From: an uncultured Sphingopyxis sp.
GTDB taxonomy: Bacteria > Pseudomonadota > Alphaproteobacteria > Sphingomonadales > Sphingomonadaceae
DNA: 22,468 nucleotides
Reading direction: 5' to 3'
NCBI GenBank assembly: GCA_937957805.1
Contig: CALFXW010000214.1
Coordinates: 1-22,468 of the forward strand
Positions 6,911 to 12,362 of this stretch are shown one piece after another. The position numbers and the translations under genes are program-made. Numbering within the stretch: position 1 is the first letter of the stretch; every line of letters begins with the position of its first letter. A model generated the notes under the pieces. It ran no database searches. It saw nothing but the letters and a program-made list of their open reading frames with translations, and was not told the DNA's origin.

Positions 6911-7876
6911 TCAGCCGACCATATCGCGCCAGACGATCGGCACGTCGCTGCCCGACAGCTCGATTATCCGGCGCAACACACGCTTGGTTTCGGCGAGCTC
7001 GCCGGGCGTAAAATCCTCCGTCAAATCAGCTTCAAACGCCTTGCCATAGGCCAGCGTTTCGACAACCAGCGCACGCCCTGCATCAGCCAGCGCATAGGCA
7101 GCGCCGTCGTGTGTAACGAACTGCCGCGTCACCAAATCCTCCAGCATCGCGCTATCCGGCGCATGGCCGGTATGCGCCAAACGTGCGACAATGTCGGCGC
7201 CGGTCAGCGACGATTCCATCGCCAAAATCGAAAGTGTCAGATATTCGCCCATCGCCACGCCATGTTCGGCAAGGTGCGCACGCGTCGCGCGTGAGGTTTG
7301 GAAATGCGCCCGGGAGATGAGATAGAACAGGAAATCGTCCGAAAAATCGCCATTCTCCCCCACTATATCGCGCGCAGCGTCCGCCACAGGACGGGCGCGT
7401 CGTTCGACATAGCGCCCGCCATGGAACAACAAGGGCGCAACGTCGCACACTTCATGCCGCAGCACTTCGCCGACCATGATGATATGGTCGCCACCTTCAT
7501 ATTGGTAACGGGTGCGGCATTCGAACAGTGCTGCATGTTCGTCGAGCACGGGGGATCCCATTTGCCCGGCGCGCCAGCCGACCCCGGCAAATTTGTCCTG
7601 CCCCGACCGGGCGAAGCGGTTGGACAAATCCTCCTGACTGGCGGCAAGTACATGGACGGCGAAATGCCCGCTGGCGCAAAATGCTTCGCGCGAGAGGCTG
7701 TTTTTGGCGAGCGACCAGAGCACTAACGGCGGGTCGAGGCTGACCGAGTTAAAGCTGCTAGCGGTAACGCCCACCGGATTACCCGCGCCATCAACCGTGG
7801 TGGCGATGGTGACCCCGGTCGCAAACGCCCCCAACGCGTTGCGAAAGGCACGCCGTTCCTCATCAGCTATGCTCAT
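6911..7876 (-). CDS. Flavin reductase with C-terminal MarR-like domain
   Basis: 321 residues. Residues 1-160 form an HpaC/DIM6-type NAD(P)H:flavin reductase: FRNALGAFATGVTIATT (11-27), VTASSFNSVSLDPPLVLWS (37-55), NRFARSGQDKFAGV (86-99) and YEGGDHIIMVGEV (126-138). Residues about 180-305 are a helical MarR-like winged-helix segment (LTLSILAMESSLTGADIV near 213-230). This is the architecture of the Acinetobacter p-hydroxyphenylacetate hydroxylase reductase C1, whose MarR-like domain binds the aromatic substrate and stimulates the reductase. In a steroid context it could serve a 3-HSA-type hydroxylase (HsaB/TesA role), but no oxygenase is in the window. The ATG at 7876 is preferred because the in-frame upstream extension is not reductase-like. 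It converges on the steroid operon. Confidence 0.85.
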   Translation of the reverse strand: MSIADEERRAFRNALGAFATGVTIATTVDGAGNPVGVTASSFNSVSLDPPLVLWSLAKNSLSREAFCASGHFAVHVLAASQEDLSNRFARSGQDKFAGVGWRAGQMGSPVLDEHAALFECRTRYQYEGGDHIIMVGEVLRHEVCDVAPLLFHGGRYVERRARPVADAARDIVGENGDFSDDFLFYLISRAHFQTSRATRAHLAEHGVAMGEYLTLSILAMESSLTGADIVARLAHTGHAPDSAMLEDLVTRQFVTHDGAAYALADAGRALVVETLAYGKAFEADLTEDFTPGELAETKRVLRRIIELSGSDVPIVWRDMVG

Positions 7877-7963
7877 AGGCCGAACCGCCCCATCCCCATC
7901 CTCCAAATATGATGCCGCTGTTGCGGCTGGCGAATGGCTTAGCAGATGCAGCAAAATTTGCAC

Positions 7964-8017
7964 CCAAAAAGGGCCGCACGGCGCCATAATCTTGCGAATT
8001 TGGCGAACTGTGCGGCC
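7964..8017 (-). terminator. Rho-independent-type terminator of the DUF3034-globin-cytochrome c operon
   Basis: On the - strand GGCCGCAC (8017-8010) pairs with GTGCGGCC (7979-7972), an 8-bp GC-rich stem, and is followed at once by CTTTTTGGG. The enclosed 30 nt are long for a terminator loop but can partly fold. It lies 28 nt after the cytochrome c stop and before the flavin reductase start, so it would separate the two units. Confidence 0.55.
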
Positions 8018-8044
8018 ATCCTTCCTTGGGGGGAATTGGTAAAA

Positions 8045-8446
8045 CTAACGCGCGGGCTGGCTCCGTAAATAGGCGATAATCGCCGCGCGCTCTTGCGGGT
8101 TGGCAACGGTAAAAAACATACGGCTGCCGCGCACCATGCGCTGCGGGCCCTGCAGCCATTGGTCGAGCGCTTGGGGTGTCCAGGTGATGTTCGACGCACG
8201 CAGCGCGGGCGAATAGTTATAGCCCGCAACGCTTGCCGCGCGCCGCCCGACAACCCCGCGATGCAATGGCCCGGTGCGGTTGGTGTCGATCGTGTGGCAC
8301 GAACCGCAGCGCATGCGATAGAGCGTGGCCCCATCGGGCCCGGCGGCGCTTTGCGCGTTGGCACCTGCGCCCGGTATCAACGCCAATGCGCTGATGCCAA
8401 ACATGGTGGCAGCGAGTGAAAATATGGCTGAGCGCACGGCGATCAC
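8045..8446 (-). CDS. Exported class I cytochrome c
   Basis: 133 residues from a GTG start. The GTG at 8446 overlaps the TGA of the upstream globin gene (GTGA), implying coupling; a second GTG at 8437 is possible. The N-terminus is a signal peptide (hydrophobic SLAATMFGISALALIPGAGA, cleavage near ANA-QS). The mature part has one haem-binding CGSCH (residues 47-51), a following TGP turn, YSPALR, and GSRMFF with Met110 as probable sixth ligand. This is the small periplasmic c-type fold close to cytochrome c2/c550. Its position after an exported globin suggests it passes electrons to or from that globin or an oxidoreductase. The longer in-frame ORF extending to 8647 overlaps the globin gene and has no signal peptide at its end, so it was rejected. 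Confidence 0.9.
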   Translation of the reverse strand: MIAVRSAIFSLAATMFGISALALIPGAGANAQSAAGPDGATLYRMRCGSCHTIDTNRTGPLHRGVVGRRAASVAGYNYSPALRASNITWTPQALDQWLQGPQRMVRGSRMFFTVANPQERAAIIAYLRSQPAR

Positions 8447-8937
8447 CGGTCGATGATGTCGCGGTGCATCGGGGCAAGCGCCGCGATTAACCGGTTTTGC
8501 GCCTGAAAGGGCACGTCCATGGCATTCAGCGTGCGCTGCAATTCCTCCACCAGCGCGAAAAACGCGCCTTCGTTGACGTTCATCCCCCGATGCACTTCGG
8601 CCATCGAACGGCCCGAATAGGTGCATGGCCCGTTCATGATGACGCAAAATTGCTCGACCAAACGGGCTTTGACAACGGTGCGGTCGCTATTTTCAAAAAA
8701 GGGCCGGGTGCGCGGGTTGGCCATCCAACGTTCCATTACATCATCCATGATGCGCACCAACCCTTCGCGCCCGCCAAAGCTTTCGAACAGATTTTGGTCG
8801 TCGGTGACAACCGGCACGGTCGGCGCGCGCACCACAACGGAAGGATCCGAAACCGTGGGTTCGGTTGCGGCGGCAGCAGCGTTGGCGATGGGCAGTGCGG
8901 CCAACATCAGGCCAAGACGCAATGCAATTTTACGCAT
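8443..8937 (-). CDS. Group I truncated haemoglobin with signal peptide
   Basis: 164 residues. An N-terminal signal peptide (MRKIALRLGLMLAALPIANA, cleavage around residues 20-24) and a linker precede a group I truncated globin domain (about 49-162): LFESFGGREGL, ENSDR, and SMAEVHRGM with His116 as the proximal F8 haem ligand. Aligned by eye with Mtb HbN, the distal Tyr at B10 is Met68 here. Most truncated haemoglobins are cytoplasmic; this one should be periplasmic. The ATG at 8937 has AAAGGA upstream; a TTG extension to 8952 would put that site inside the coding sequence. It starts 24 nt after the DUF3034 stop and overlaps the cytochrome c start. O2/NO chemistry or electron transfer is plausible but inferred. 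Confidence 0.88.
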   Translation of the reverse strand: MRKIALRLGLMLAALPIANAAAAATEPTVSDPSVVVRAPTVPVVTDDQNLFESFGGREGLVRIMDDVMERWMANPRTRPFFENSDRTVVKARLVEQFCVIMNGPCTYSGRSMAEVHRGMNVNEGAFFALVEELQRTLNAMDVPFQAQNRLIAALAPMHRDIIDR

Positions 8938-8961
8938 GATAATTCCTTTCAATTTCGGGGG

Positions 8962-10041
8962 TTAAAAACCGACCTGGAGGGAGAGGTACGCGCCGCTTTG
9001 CCGCCGCAAGGCAATCTGGCCCAGGCGGACATAGGCAAGCGTCAGTGAAACATTGCGCGACGGTGCAAAGGCGACAAAGGCATCCCAATAATTTTCTTCA
9101 CGGAAAGTCGTGCCGCCCAATGCGCCTTCCAACCGGTTGGACTTGGTGCGAAACTCACTGCCAATCGCAAACTGGCGGGTCACCAGATAGGCAACCGACC
9201 CTTCAAATTGCGGGCGATAATTGTCATCCGCCCCGCCAAGGCCGCCAAAGCCCAAAATGCCATATTGGTTGGCGCGGGTGAAACGTACCGTCGCATTGAG
9301 CAACAAATTTACCGGCAGGATGATTTTCGTCGCAGCGATGTAAAAGTCAAAATCCTTACGATCGAGGCCGAGTGCCCCGCCAACCACGGTCGCATCATCG
9401 TTGATCTTATACTGCACACCGACCGCGATTTGCGGCAACAGGCTGTCCTGTTCTAGCACGGCATCACCGATCAGCCGCACCTTTGCGCCGATGATCGTCT
9501 GGCTGATCGTATAGCGATTGCCGAGCGCCAATACATTGCCGACGTTGCGCAGGTTGAAATTCTGCCGCGCAAGCGACAATTCCACCCGGTTGCGAAAATT
9601 GATCGACCCGCCATAGGCCGCCAGCGTGAAATCGCGGGTATCAACGCCCGTAACAAACGCCGTCATGCCAAATTCATCGCGCGTGCCATAACCGCCGATC
9701 AGCGCCCATGGCACCGCACCGCCGCCGCCCGCGCCCTCAATGGTCGAAACCCCGCCGGTCAACAGCAAGCGGCCACCATTGTTCAAAAAGCCGCCCATGC
9801 CATCATCGTCGCTGCTCGCCGCAGCGCTTGGTGCCGCGCCCATATCATCACCCGATTGCGGCGCGGGCAAAGCGTCGGACGTGCCGGTCGCCTGCGCCGC
9901 CTGAGCATCAACAATGGCTGCAACATCTGGCCCATCTGCCAGCGACTCGGCGGCCATGGCGCTCGTCATCGGCAATGTCATCGCAATGACGCCTGCCGTC
10001 ACGCCCAAGAAATATTTTGCAGATTGTGATGAAAAACACAT
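8962..10041 (-). CDS. DUF3034 family outer-membrane protein
   Basis: 359 residues. There is a signal peptide (residues 1-30, ending TSAMA-AES), an Ala/Ser/Asp-rich low-complexity linker (about 40-82), then a DUF3034 domain starting NNGGRLLLTGGVSTIEGA (86-103) with GGYGTRDEFG, VELSLARQNF and LLPQIAVGVQYK. The many alternating hydrophobic strands and the terminal phenylalanine (SLQVGF) point to an outer-membrane beta-barrel. No molecular function is known to me for DUF3034. It is the first gene of a three-gene unit with the exported globin and cytochrome c. It has its own copy of the ECF-type promoter motif 66 nt upstream, divergent from the sigma gene. Confidence 0.85.
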   Translation of the reverse strand: MCFSSQSAKYFLGVTAGVIAMTLPMTSAMAAESLADGPDVAAIVDAQAAQATGTSDALPAPQSGDDMGAAPSAAASSDDDGMGGFLNNGGRLLLTGGVSTIEGAGGGGAVPWALIGGYGTRDEFGMTAFVTGVDTRDFTLAAYGGSINFRNRVELSLARQNFNLRNVGNVLALGNRYTISQTIIGAKVRLIGDAVLEQDSLLPQIAVGVQYKINDDATVVGGALGLDRKDFDFYIAATKIILPVNLLLNATVRFTRANQYGILGFGGLGGADDNYRPQFEGSVAYLVTRQFAIGSEFRTKSNRLEGALGGTTFREENYWDAFVAFAPSRNVSLTLAYVRLGQIALRRQSGAYLSLQVGF

Positions 10042-10103
10042 GGCGTCCCGGCCCTTTTGCTATGCTATGTGCCGGAACAGATTTGGTGGCCCGGCTTCAA
10101 GGG

Positions 10104-10135
10104 GCTATTACCGATGATGGTCGCTGTGCAGATGC
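10104..10135 (-). promoter_or_regulatory. Putative ECF promoter of the DUF3034-globin-cytochrome c operon
   Basis: On the - strand GCATCT (10135-10130) is followed after exactly 17 nt by GGTAATAGC (10112-10104), 62 nt before the ATG at 10041. It is one of four copies of GCRTCY-N17-SGTAWTRGC in this window, each upstream of a different transcription unit. Matched by eye, not by a motif program. Confidence 0.65.
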
Positions 10136-10147
10136 GCGGCGGGCACG

Positions 10148-10165
10148 ATAAATATTTTTGCATTT
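10148..10165. promoter_or_regulatory. AT-rich block shared by two divergent ECF promoters
   Basis: An 18-base AT-rich stretch (ATAAATATTTTTGCATTT) in otherwise GC-rich DNA. It sits in the 44 bp between the two divergent -35-like elements (10130-10135 on - and 10180-10185 on +), about 12-14 bp from each. An UP-element or regulator site shared by both promoters is plausible; this is positional inference. Confidence 0.35.
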
Positions 10166-10179
10166 CTGCCGCACCCGGC

Positions 10180-10211
10180 GCATCCAACCGGCACCCTCGC
10201 TGCGTATTGGC
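10180..10211 (+). promoter_or_regulatory. Putative autoregulated ECF promoter of the sigma gene
   Basis: GCATCC (10180-10185), 17-nt spacer, CGTATTGGC (10203-10211), with the sigma gene ATG about 42 nt downstream. It shares both blocks and the spacer length with the motifs before DUF3034, fasciclin and cytochrome b561. ECF sigma factors usually transcribe their own operon, so this copy fits autoregulation. Confidence 0.65.
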
Positions 10212-10252
10212 GCACGCGCGCTTGGTCGCGCGCGTGCTTTGGGTTGAGGAAA

Positions 10253-10780
10253 ATGCGAAAAGAAACGGCCCCGATTTTGGAGATGCTGTTGGTCGATATG
10301 GCTAGCGGGAATGAGGCGAGTCTCCGTCGCCTCTATGATGTGCAGGCAGATTGGGTGTTTGCGATTGCGCTGCGTATTTTGCGCGATCGGCAAGCGGCTG
10401 AGGATGCGGTGCAGGAAACCTTTGTCAAACTATGGCGCACCGCCAGCCGCTTCGACGCCAAATTGGGTTCGGCCAAAAGCTGGATCGGCATCATCGCGCG
10501 CAATGCGGCGCTCGACCTTGGTCGCCGACGGCAACCGGTGAGCGAATGGGATGATGAAGCGGCAGCATCAATGGCTGTTGACCCAGTGGAACCGCCCGAC
10601 CCCAAATTGGGCAAATGCCTCGAACGACTGCCCGCTGATCAGGCGCATGCCATCGTCACCATGTACAGCTATGGCCTGAGCCACAGTGAATTGTCCGAAC
10701 AATTGGCGCTGCCGCTCGGCACCGTCAAAAGCTGGATCAGGCGGGGCACACAATCGCTGAAAATCTGTATGGAGGAGTGA
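10253..10780 (+). CDS. ECF-family RNA polymerase sigma factor
   Basis: 175 residues with two sigma domains only. Region 2 spans about residues 15-93 (LRRLYDVQADWVFAIALRIL, then AAEDAVQETFVKLW at 48-61, and SWIGIIARNAALDLGRRR at 76-93). Region 4 spans about 120-171 (LPLGTVKSWIRRGTQSLK at 153-170). Family, domain order and the adjacent anti-sigma gene all agree. The subgroup looks like SigK/RpoE-ChrR relatives. Start choice is uncertain: ATG 10253 has GAGGA only 2 nt upstream, TTG at 10244 and ATGs at 10283 and 10298 are alternatives. It probably drives its own promoter at 10180 and three neighbouring units. The inducing signal is unknown; singlet oxygen or oxidative stress would fit the haem/redox gene set. 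Confidence 0.92.
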   Translation: MRKETAPILEMLLVDMASGNEASLRRLYDVQADWVFAIALRILRDRQAAEDAVQETFVKLWRTASRFDAKLGSAKSWIGIIARNAALDLGRRRQPVSEWDDEAAASMAVDPVEPPDPKLGKCLERLPADQAHAIVTMYSYGLSHSELSEQLALPLGTVKSWIRRGTQSLKICMEE

Positions 10781-10784
10781 CAAA

Positions 10785-10856
10785 ATGCGCCGAAATGGCG
10801 CCAAAAACTGCATCCGTTCGGGTCGCATCGAACGTATCGCAACTAATGGAAGTTAA
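10785..10856 (+). CDS. Possible 23-residue leader peptide between sigma and anti-sigma genes
   Basis: The strong Shine-Dalgarno sequence GGAGG at 10771-10775, inside the end of the sigma gene, is badly placed for the overlapping GTG at 10777 but is 9 nt before an ATG at 10785. That ATG opens a 23-codon frame (MRRNGAKNCIRSGRIERIAT then NGS) ending in TAA at 10854-10856. The TAA runs directly into the AAAGG that serves the anti-sigma start at 10870. The peptide is Arg-rich and resembles nothing I know. It could couple translation of the anti-sigma gene to the sigma gene, or be chance. Confidence 0.25.
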   Translation: MRRNGAKNCIRSGRIERIATNGS

Positions 10857-10869
10857 AGGTTATCCGACC

Positions 10870-11451
10870 ATGTCGAATGAGGAAAAAGCCACCGCCTTTG
10901 TGCTGGGCAGTCTGTCGGGCGGCGAACGCGACGAAGTGGCGCGCGAACGGCTCTATAATCGTGAGCTGGATGAGCATATATCGCTCGCCGAACGGCTCTA
11001 TGCTGGGTTGCAGCGCGAACAAGCGGCATGCTCGCATAGCCGTGATTTCGCACGCATAGCCGATGCGCTGGCGCGCGAAGCGGATGCGCTGGGCGGCAAA
11101 CATGTCGAAGAATGTGCCGATGGCGCATGGCAGGCGCATAATGACAAGATTGAGTTCAAATCATTGTGGACCGATACGGCGGTGCTCATCCGCTGCAACC
11201 CCGGTGCGGTCGAAGACGAACATGGCCAGCCCGAGGATTTGGATGAACATATTTTGGTGGTCGCGGGCGATCTCGATATTGCGGGGCGGCGTTTCACCAC
11301 GGGTGATTATATCCGCATTCCGGCGGGTGCGCGCCACCCGCATATGCAGACACATGGTGGCTGTTTGCTGTTCACCAATTACCTCAGCCCCGATGGCGCG
11401 ACGCGCGATTTTCAGCCGTTGGGCGCGGGTCAGCGCGCCTTTGGTCGCTAA
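10870..11451 (+). CDS. Anti-sigma factor: RskA-like N-terminus plus cupin sensor domain
   Basis: 193 residues from ATG 10870, which has AAAGGT 9 nt upstream; GTG 10777 (overlapping the sigma stop) and ATG 10846 are alternatives. Residues 1-50 (KATAFVLGSLSGGERDEVAR, RELDEHISLAERLYAGL) match the anti-sigma-K/RskA type N-terminal domain and lack the HxxxCxxC zinc motif of ChrR. Residues about 95-175 are a ChrR-like cupin: LWTDTAVLIRCNPGA, DEHILVVAGDL, GDYIRIPAGARHPHM, GGCLLF, with His127, His156 and His158 as possible metal ligands. No membrane helix is present, so unlike RskA it should be cytoplasmic. It is expected to hold the sigma factor inactive until the cupin senses its signal. A strong terminator follows. 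Confidence 0.85.
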   Translation: MSNEEKATAFVLGSLSGGERDEVARERLYNRELDEHISLAERLYAGLQREQAACSHSRDFARIADALAREADALGGKHVEECADGAWQAHNDKIEFKSLWTDTAVLIRCNPGAVEDEHGQPEDLDEHILVVAGDLDIAGRRFTTGDYIRIPAGARHPHMQTHGGCLLFTNYLSPDGATRDFQPLGAGQRAFGR

Positions 11452-11486
11452 ACCAGCAGATTTTACCCGGATGGTTGCGTTAACTT

Positions 11487-11513
11487 GGGGGGGCGTCGCC
11501 CCCCCTTTTTTTT
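11487..11513 (+). terminator. Rho-independent terminator of the sigma/anti-sigma operon
   Basis: Seven G (11487-11493), a 5-nt CGTCG loop, seven C (11499-11505), then eight T (11506-11513). It lies 36 nt after the anti-sigma stop. This is a textbook intrinsic terminator. Confidence 0.9.
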
Positions 11514-11535
11514 GCTGCAATATATGCGCAGACAG

Positions 11536-11568
11536 AAAAACGCCCCACCGTTTGACGGGTGGGGCGTT
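11536..11568 (-). terminator. Intrinsic terminator downstream of the fasciclin gene
   Basis: CGCCCCACC (11541-11549) pairs with GGTGGGGCG (11558-11566) around an 8-nt loop, extended by two A-T pairs. Read on the - strand the stem is followed by TTTTT (complement of 11536-11540). It faces the + strand terminator, so the convergent units are insulated in both directions. Confidence 0.8.
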
Positions 11569-11588
11569 CCTTCCGCTTGGTCCGGAAA

Positions 11589-11633
11589 AATTTGGCGGGG
11601 TGACGCTTGGGGGGCAAGTTTAGACACCCCGCC
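11589..11633 (-). terminator. Second stem-loop with T-run downstream of the fasciclin gene
   Basis: GGCGGGGTG (11594-11602) and CACCCCGCC (11625-11633) form a 9-bp stem with a 22-nt loop, starting 14 nt after the fasciclin stop. Read on the - strand it is followed by AAATTTTT. The large loop makes it weaker than the next hairpin; the two may act in tandem. Confidence 0.5.
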
Positions 11634-11646
11634 TGCCCCGAACCAC

Positions 11647-12225
11647 TCAGGGCATTAGGACGCTATCGACGACATGGATGACGCCGTTGCTTTGATTGAC
11701 ATCGCCTTGGGTGACGCGCGACTGACCACCATGGACGTCGGTAACCACCAGCATATTGCCGCTCTGCGTGACGGTCAGCATACCGCCCTGCACCGTGGTG
11801 AGCATTGCGCGGCCACCACCGGCACGCACCTGCGCCATCAGATTGGCGGCGGACAGGCGGCCCGGCACGACATGGTATGTTAAAACGCTGGTGAGCGTGC
11901 CGCGATTTTCGGGGCGCAGCAGGCTCGGCACCGTGCCAGCGGGCAGCCGTTCAAAGGCTGTGTTGACCGGCGCGAACACCGTGAAGGGGCCGGGGCCTTG
12001 CAATGTTGCAACAAGGCCAGCGGCCTGCACCGCCGCCACCAGCGTCGTGTGATCGCGCGAGTTGACCGCATTTTCGACGATATTCTTGGTCGGGTACATC
12101 GGCGCGCCACCTACCGTCGGCACCGCATCATCCACCGCCGCATAAACCGGGCTCAGCATCGCGGCTGAGGTAAAGGCGGCCAGCGGCGCGGCCAACAGGG
12201 CAAAGCCCAAACGCATCTTGTTCAT
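11647..12225 (-). CDS. Secreted fasciclin (FAS1) domain protein
   Basis: 192 residues. There is a signal peptide of about 29 residues (MNKMRLGFALLAAPLAAF, ending PVYA-AVDD) and one FAS1 domain (about 45-192). H1 box: FTVFAPVNTAFERLP (81-95). Then LTYHVVPGRL (115-124), and H2 with NGVIHVVDSVLMP at the C-terminus. FAS1 domains mediate adhesion or matrix binding; the bacterial relatives MPT70/MPT83 are SigK-regulated in mycobacteria, which parallels the ECF promoter here. The ATG at 12225 is chosen for AGGAGG 5 nt upstream and the signal peptide; an in-frame extension to 12318 would cross the promoter. Monocistronic, with terminators downstream. Confidence 0.92.
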   Translation of the reverse strand: MNKMRLGFALLAAPLAAFTSAAMLSPVYAAVDDAVPTVGGAPMYPTKNIVENAVNSRDHTTLVAAVQAAGLVATLQGPGPFTVFAPVNTAFERLPAGTVPSLLRPENRGTLTSVLTYHVVPGRLSAANLMAQVRAGGGRAMLTTVQGGMLTVTQSGNMLVVTDVHGGQSRVTQGDVNQSNGVIHVVDSVLMP

Positions 12226-12245
12226 CACATCCTCCTGAATAGGTT

Positions 12246-12275
12246 CGACGGCAGCACATGGGGGAAATGCCGTCG
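12246..12275 (-). other. Stem-loop near the 5' end of the fasciclin mRNA
   Basis: CGACGGCA (12246-12253) and TGCCGTCG (12268-12275) form a perfect 8-bp stem with a 14-nt loop. If transcription begins about 7 nt after the -10-like block, the transcript would start with this hairpin, which could stabilise the mRNA. Seen as an inverted repeat; function is inferred. Confidence 0.4.
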
Positions 12276-12280
12276 ATGCC

Positions 12281-12312
12281 GCTATTACGGGGCGAGCGCC
12301 CCAAAAGGATGC
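12281..12312 (-). promoter_or_regulatory. Putative ECF promoter of the fasciclin gene
   Basis: On the - strand GCATCC (12312-12307), 17-nt spacer, CGTAATAGC (12289-12281), 55 nt before the ATG at 12225. The -35-like block is identical to that of the sigma gene and the -10-like block matches the DUF3034 copy at 8 of 9 bases. Confidence 0.65.
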
Positions 12313-12324
12313 AGCCATTCGAGG

Positions 12325-12359
12325 ATATGATTTTTATATTATATTACAGATATTTATTT
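12325..12359. promoter_or_regulatory. AT-rich tract upstream of the fasciclin promoter
   Basis: About 35 bases almost free of G and C (ATTTTTATATTATATTACAG and neighbouring bases). It sits 12 bp upstream of the -35-like block on the - strand and directly follows the molybdopterin oxidoreductase stop. Position and composition fit an UP element; no palindrome long enough for an operator was seen. Confidence 0.35.
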
Positions 12360-12362
12360 GGA

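Noticed and set aside
7994..8012. Direct repeat GCGAATTTGGCGAACT between the cytochrome c and flavin reductase genes, considered as a regulator site
   Set aside because: It lies in the loop of a probable terminator and is neither palindromic nor repeated elsewhere in the window.
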